The notes under the pieces were generated by a model that worked only from the letters and a program-made list of their open reading frames with translations, was not told the origin of the DNA and searched no databases. 64,000 bases of DNA, from contig NZ_FOBB01000010.1 in assembly GCF_900109685.1 (NCBI RefSeq), positions 1 through 64,000 on the forward strand. Reading direction: 5' to 3'. This document shows positions 60,620-64,000 of this stretch, one piece after another. A program made the translations under genes and the position numbers. Positions within the stretch are counted from its first letter, which is position 1. Each line of letters begins with the position of its first letter. The stretch comes from Chitinophaga rupis (GTDB lineage Bacteria; Bacteroidota; Bacteroidia; Chitinophagales; Chitinophagaceae).

Positions 60620-62440
60620 TCAGTAACCGGGATTTTGCTCCAGGCGGCCCTGGTATGCATCCAGGGTGGCCTGGTCAAAAGGGTAGAGCTCACTTTTACC
60701 GGAAACAAAGAACCGCGCCAGGCCTTCCCATAAGGCCAGGTTATCAATGGCGTTGGTTACCGTCAGGTGCTGCGCCCAATCTGCCCGGGTCCATCCTGTA
60801 AGCGGGTCCGGCGCCTGCGTGGGCTGGTACCAGGGAACCGCTGCAGCATCGGTGCTGCCTGGCACATAATACTGGATCTCCTCACCATTATTCTTCCAGT
60901 AAATGTATCGCGGCACAAAACTATATACCCCGGTACGGTCGCGGATCTGCTGGATCTTTGTCCTGGTTTCCGCCAGCTTGGTGGCCAGCAGGTTCCAGCG
61001 AAGCAGGTCAAATTTACGGATACCTTCATGCCCAAACTCAAGATAACGCTCATTTACAATAGCATTAAAAAATTCCTGTTTGGTCACCGGGGTGGTGCCC
61101 ATCTTACTTTCATTACCCTTGTAGGCACGTCTGCGCACTTCCTCAAAAGCGGCAATAGCAGCAGCGGTGGGGCTGCCGTTAAGCTCATTCTCCGCTTCTG
61201 CAAACATTAACAGCACATCTGCAAACCGGATCAGCACCCAGTTATATCCTACGTTTAAAACATTACCCGGCAATAAGGGCACCCGCCAGTCGCGGCGGTA
61301 TTTGCCTGTATTTAATTCACCCAGGCGACGCTGTGATTTTACATTGGATGAAGAAGTCACCTGGTACGATGTAATGGTTACATCACGGCGGGTATCTACT
61401 GAATCAAAAGCGTAAAAATAATTCGGCAGCATTACAATGCCGCCGCCACCGGCCCCGTAGCGCGATGCTGCATTTAAATTCGGCCCGTCATAGTTACCCA
61501 TGCGGCTGTCGCTGTTGCCATTGCCGCCGCCGGCCCCTACTTCAAACAGCACTTCGCCCTGCGGGTCGTATTTAAAAGCGGTTACATTTTTCCAGATGTC
61601 TTTGAAATCGGGATTCAGCGTATGTTCGCCGCGGTGCTGCATTAGTTCGGCACATTCATCCCGGGCAATGGTGTAATATTTCAGGTAATCGCTCTTTCTT
61701 TCCATTTGCCCGTTGCGGCGCAGCGCATAACCGCCACGGTACAACGCTATTCTGGCGCGTAAGGCCATGGCAGCGCCTTTGGTTATCCGCTCATTACGCG
61801 CTACTTCCGTACGCCAGGGCAGCAGATCTTTGGCCGTGGCCAGGTCGGCCAGCAGCTTATCGTAGGTGGAATCCCTGTCGGCCCGGCCAATGAACAGGCT
61901 GGCCTGCTCATAAGAAGGGATCATGGGCGCCGGCACATCGCCCCAGTTACGGATCAGCTCCTGGTAAAACTGGGCCCTCAGTGTCAGGGCTTCTGCATAC
62001 AAGCGGCGCAATTCTTTTTTCTGGTCATCTGTGCCATTGGTATATAATTGCATTAATGGAATTTGCTCAATGCAAAGATTGGCTTTTTCCACACCCCGGT
62101 ACAGCTGCCGGAAAGGGTTGGATATTTCTGCATTGGTAAGCAGCAGCTGGTAGCGGCCCACTCCTCTGCGGCCGTTATCAATATTGCCGCTTACAATACC
62201 TTCATCTGAATCATAGGGGTAATACATGCTAATGCGTATGCCATAGCCGGCATCGCCCTGCAGCTCATCATACACGCCAATTACAGCGGAGGTGGCGTTG
62301 GACACGTCTGAAAAGACCTCCTGTATATTGTATTGGGAGCGGGGCTCTACTTCTGTCCATTTTTTACAGGCCTGCATGGTAAATAAAGCTGCAAGCATAA
62401 TAATGATACTGCTTAAGCGCCTGTAGGATATATGTTTCAT
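60620..62440 (-). CDS. SusD/RagB-type glycan-binding lipoprotein
   Basis: The 606-residue lipoprotein has a signal with lipobox MQAC, then the SusD N-terminal region (EVFSDVSNATSAVIGVYDEL), the TPR-like helices (ALTLRAQFYQELIRNWGDVP) and the C-terminal RFADVLLMFAEAENELNGSP, ERYLEFGHEGIRKFDLLRWN. It binds glycan together with the SusC protein 22 bases upstream. Pectinesterase follows it. Confidence 0.94.
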   Translation of the reverse strand: MKHISYRRLSSIIIMLAALFTMQACKKWTEVEPRSQYNIQEVFSDVSNATSAVIGVYDELQGDAGYGIRISMYYPYDSDEGIVSGNIDNGRRGVGRYQLLLTNAEISNPFRQLYRGVEKANLCIEQIPLMQLYTNGTDDQKKELRRLYAEALTLRAQFYQELIRNWGDVPAPMIPSYEQASLFIGRADRDSTYDKLLADLATAKDLLPWRTEVARNERITKGAAMALRARIALYRGGYALRRNGQMERKSDYLKYYTIARDECAELMQHRGEHTLNPDFKDIWKNVTAFKYDPQGEVLFEVGAGGGNGNSDSRMGNYDGPNLNAASRYGAGGGGIVMLPNYFYAFDSVDTRRDVTITSYQVTSSSNVKSQRRLGELNTGKYRRDWRVPLLPGNVLNVGYNWVLIRFADVLLMFAEAENELNGSPTAAAIAAFEEVRRRAYKGNESKMGTTPVTKQEFFNAIVNERYLEFGHEGIRKFDLLRWNLLATKLAETRTKIQQIRDRTGVYSFVPRYIYWKNNGEEIQYYVPGSTDAAAVPWYQPTQAPDPLTGWTRADWAQHLTVTNAIDNLALWEGLARFFVSGKSELYPFDQATLDAYQGRLEQNPGY

Positions 62441-62462
62441 GGGAGCTGTCAAGTTTTAGATT

Positions 62463-64000
62463 TTAAAAAGTAACGTTTACACCAAACACCCAGGTCCTGG
62501 AACGGGGATAAGCCGCAAAGTCCACACCGGGGGTTAAGGGATCACTACGGCGGGCTGTAACATCCGGGTCATAACCTGAATAGCCGGTTATTACGGCCAG
62601 GTTATTCACGGTGCCGAATACACGAAGGCTGCTGATCTTAGCCCGCTCCGTAATACGTTTGGGAAGGGTATATCCTAAGGTCACATTATTAACGCGCAGG
62701 TAAGAGCCATCTTCCACTGCCCAGGAATGCAGCCACCAGCGCTGCACCCGCACCGGTGACCAGATGCTGGCATTGGCATTCAGCGCGGCCAGCTCATTGG
62801 GATCTGTTACTACCTGCCCCTGGCTGTTGATGTTGGTCCAGCGGTTCTTCATGGTGCTTATCATATTCAGGTTGGGAAAAGCACCGTCTGTCCACTCTAA
62901 TTTATTGGCATTATAAATATCATTGCCCACTACAAAGTTGATGAAGATGCTGGCATCAAAGTTTTTGTAGGTGAACTGGTTGTTCCAGCCGCCGGTAAAT
63001 TTAGGGTTGGCGTTACCGATCACCTGGCGGTCGCCGTCTGCGGTGATGGTGCCATCACCGTTCAGGTCTTTCCACTTTAACATGCCGGGCTGCGGGGTGC
63101 CGTACACGCCATTCACCGGAACACCTTTCTTAATGGTGTAGGTAGCGGTAGCGGCATTATAGTCAAAATCATTGAGGGTATAAAAGCCGTCCGTTACAAA
63201 ACCATACATCAAACCCACGGGCTCTCCCACTTTCACTAAATAATCATCTACCCCGTCTGAGCCCTGCCAGCCTGAGTTACGGGTGATCTGCGCAGGACCG
63301 CCCAGATTCTCCACCCGGTTCCGGTTTAAAGCAATATTAAAATCAGTGCTCCATGCAAAATTCTTTTGCCGTACAGGCGTAGCGCTTATCTGCAGCTCTA
63401 TACCCCGGTTAGAGGTAGCGCCAATGTTCTGCACCTGCGTGGTGTAACCGGTTGTTGGCGGTATTTGCACGGCCAGTAAAAGATCGTTCGCTGTATTTTT
63501 ATAGGCATCAATGGTCACCTGTAAGCGGTTATCAAAGAAAGCCAGGTCCAGCCCAAGGTTGCGCGTTATATTCTTTTCCCAGCGCAGCGCAGGATTAGCC
63601 AGCGCAGAGGGTGCAAAGCCCGGCAGTATGGAATGGTTAAATGCATACTGGCCGGTTACCCCGTACAGCTGCCGGTATAACAGGTCGCCTATACGATTAT
63701 TACCTACAGCGCCGTAACCAAAGCGCAGCTTACCATCTGTGAGCCAGCTAAGGTTATTCATAAACTGCTCCGCGGAAAAGCGCCAGGCTATGGAAGCAGA
63801 TGGGAATACCAGCGTACCGTTCTCCGGAGCAAACTTCGAGGAACGGTCTGCCCGCAGGTTAACAGTAGCCAGGTATTTATCGTCATATGCATAGCTAACG
63901 CGGCCAAATAAAGAAAAGATACGGCTGGGCGGGTTTTCACTAGACGAAGGCAATGGCTGTGCAGATCCTGTGGGCGCTGCACCCAGGCCCATATTCGTCA
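62463..64000 (-). CDS. SusC/RagA-type TonB-linked receptor, C-terminal part
   Basis: The frame runs off the right window edge; about 512 residues of the barrel are visible, of a protein usually near 1000. Visible are SusC barrel segments such as FGRVSYAYDDKYLATVNLRA, FRFGYGAVGN-type strands (LRFGYGAVGNNRIGDL), the STDFNIALNRNRVENLGG turn and the terminal TWVFGVNVTF. SusD follows by 22 bases. Substrate is probably a pectic polymer by its neighbour. Confidence 0.93.
   Translation of the reverse strand, partial: TNMGLGAAPTGSAQPLPSSSENPPSRIFSLFGRVSYAYDDKYLATVNLRADRSSKFAPENGTLVFPSASIAWRFSAEQFMNNLSWLTDGKLRFGYGAVGNNRIGDLLYRQLYGVTGQYAFNHSILPGFAPSALANPALRWEKNITRNLGLDLAFFDNRLQVTIDAYKNTANDLLLAVQIPPTTGYTTQVQNIGATSNRGIELQISATPVRQKNFAWSTDFNIALNRNRVENLGGPAQITRNSGWQGSDGVDDYLVKVGEPVGLMYGFVTDGFYTLNDFDYNAATATYTIKKGVPVNGVYGTPQPGMLKWKDLNGDGTITADGDRQVIGNANPKFTGGWNNQFTYKNFDASIFINFVVGNDIYNANKLEWTDGAFPNLNMISTMKNRWTNINSQGQVVTDPNELAALNANASIWSPVRVQRWWLHSWAVEDGSYLRVNNVTLGYTLPKRITERAKISSLRVFGTVNNLAVITGYSGYDPDVTARRSDPLTPGVDFAAYPRSRTWVFGVNVTF

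Noticed and set aside
1..64000. CRISPR arrays, rRNA and tRNA genes
   Set aside because: No regularly spaced repeats, no rRNA-like stretch and no cloverleaf-like sequence were noticed by eye; a covariance-model search would be needed to exclude tRNAs fully.

Overview
The window looks like a chromosomal segment of a soil- or plant-associated Bacteroidota, most likely a Chitinophaga-type member of the Chitinophagaceae. This rests on two SusC/SusD pairs, FecI/FecR-type sigma and anti-sigma genes, LytTR two-component genes, signal peptides ending in AQ, short SCKKD-type lipoboxes, a SemiSWEET, and -7 promoter boxes of the TAnnTTTG type. No rRNA, tRNA or CRISPR array was seen. Both edges cut genes: an IS3-type transposase on the left and a SusC on the right.

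Layout. 0-5.2 kb: an insertion-sequence remnant, an unknown ORF, a molybdopterin-fold secreted protein, a large protein with hallmarks of a secreted toxin (candidate ADP-ribosyltransferase), and a phospholipase-A-like outer-membrane protein. 5.2-11.9 kb: csaA, then a four-gene block of ABC transporter (ATPase, permease) plus LytS/LytTR two-component system. This block faces a 48-codon ORF that reads as a class I lanthipeptide precursor; a large membrane protein, a macro-domain protein and a DUF2625 protein follow. 12-23.8 kb: household and envelope genes (lipoprotein, beta-propeller, AsmA, DPP-IV-type peptidase, aldo/keto reductase, AraC regulator, SDR). 23.9-36.8 kb: a siderophore-type TonB receptor divergent from a complete polysaccharide utilisation locus (ECF sigma, FecR, SusC with STN domain, SusD, PKD lipoprotein, DUF5009/NagX-like membrane protein, GH109). 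36.8-43.4 kb: an AT-rich accessory island of small membrane, lipoprotein and immunity-like genes, with short toxin-tail remnants. 43.4-59.5 kb: a beta-helix protein, phosphodiester glycosidase, a tiny CEVIGG lipoprotein, SemiSWEET, GH27, DUF695 protein, SDR, GH20 with PA14, YhcH-type protein, PAS histidine kinase, metallophosphoesterase, methyltransferase, GH15 and another SDR. 59.5-64 kb: a pectin-type locus of pectinesterase, SusD and the C-terminal part of a SusC.

How it fits together. Most of the window serves glycan scavenging: GH109 with an acetyltransferase-like transporter and its own SusCD and sigma/anti-sigma switch suggests an N-acetylhexosamine-containing glycan; GH20 and GH27 could supply further exo-activities; pectinesterase with SusCD points to pectin. 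The parts most worth following up are the lanthipeptide precursor beside a peptide-resistance-type ABC/LytTR module, the toxin-like gene at 2.0-3.9 kb, and the orphan immunity island at 38-43 kb. These three are inferences from sequence pattern and context.
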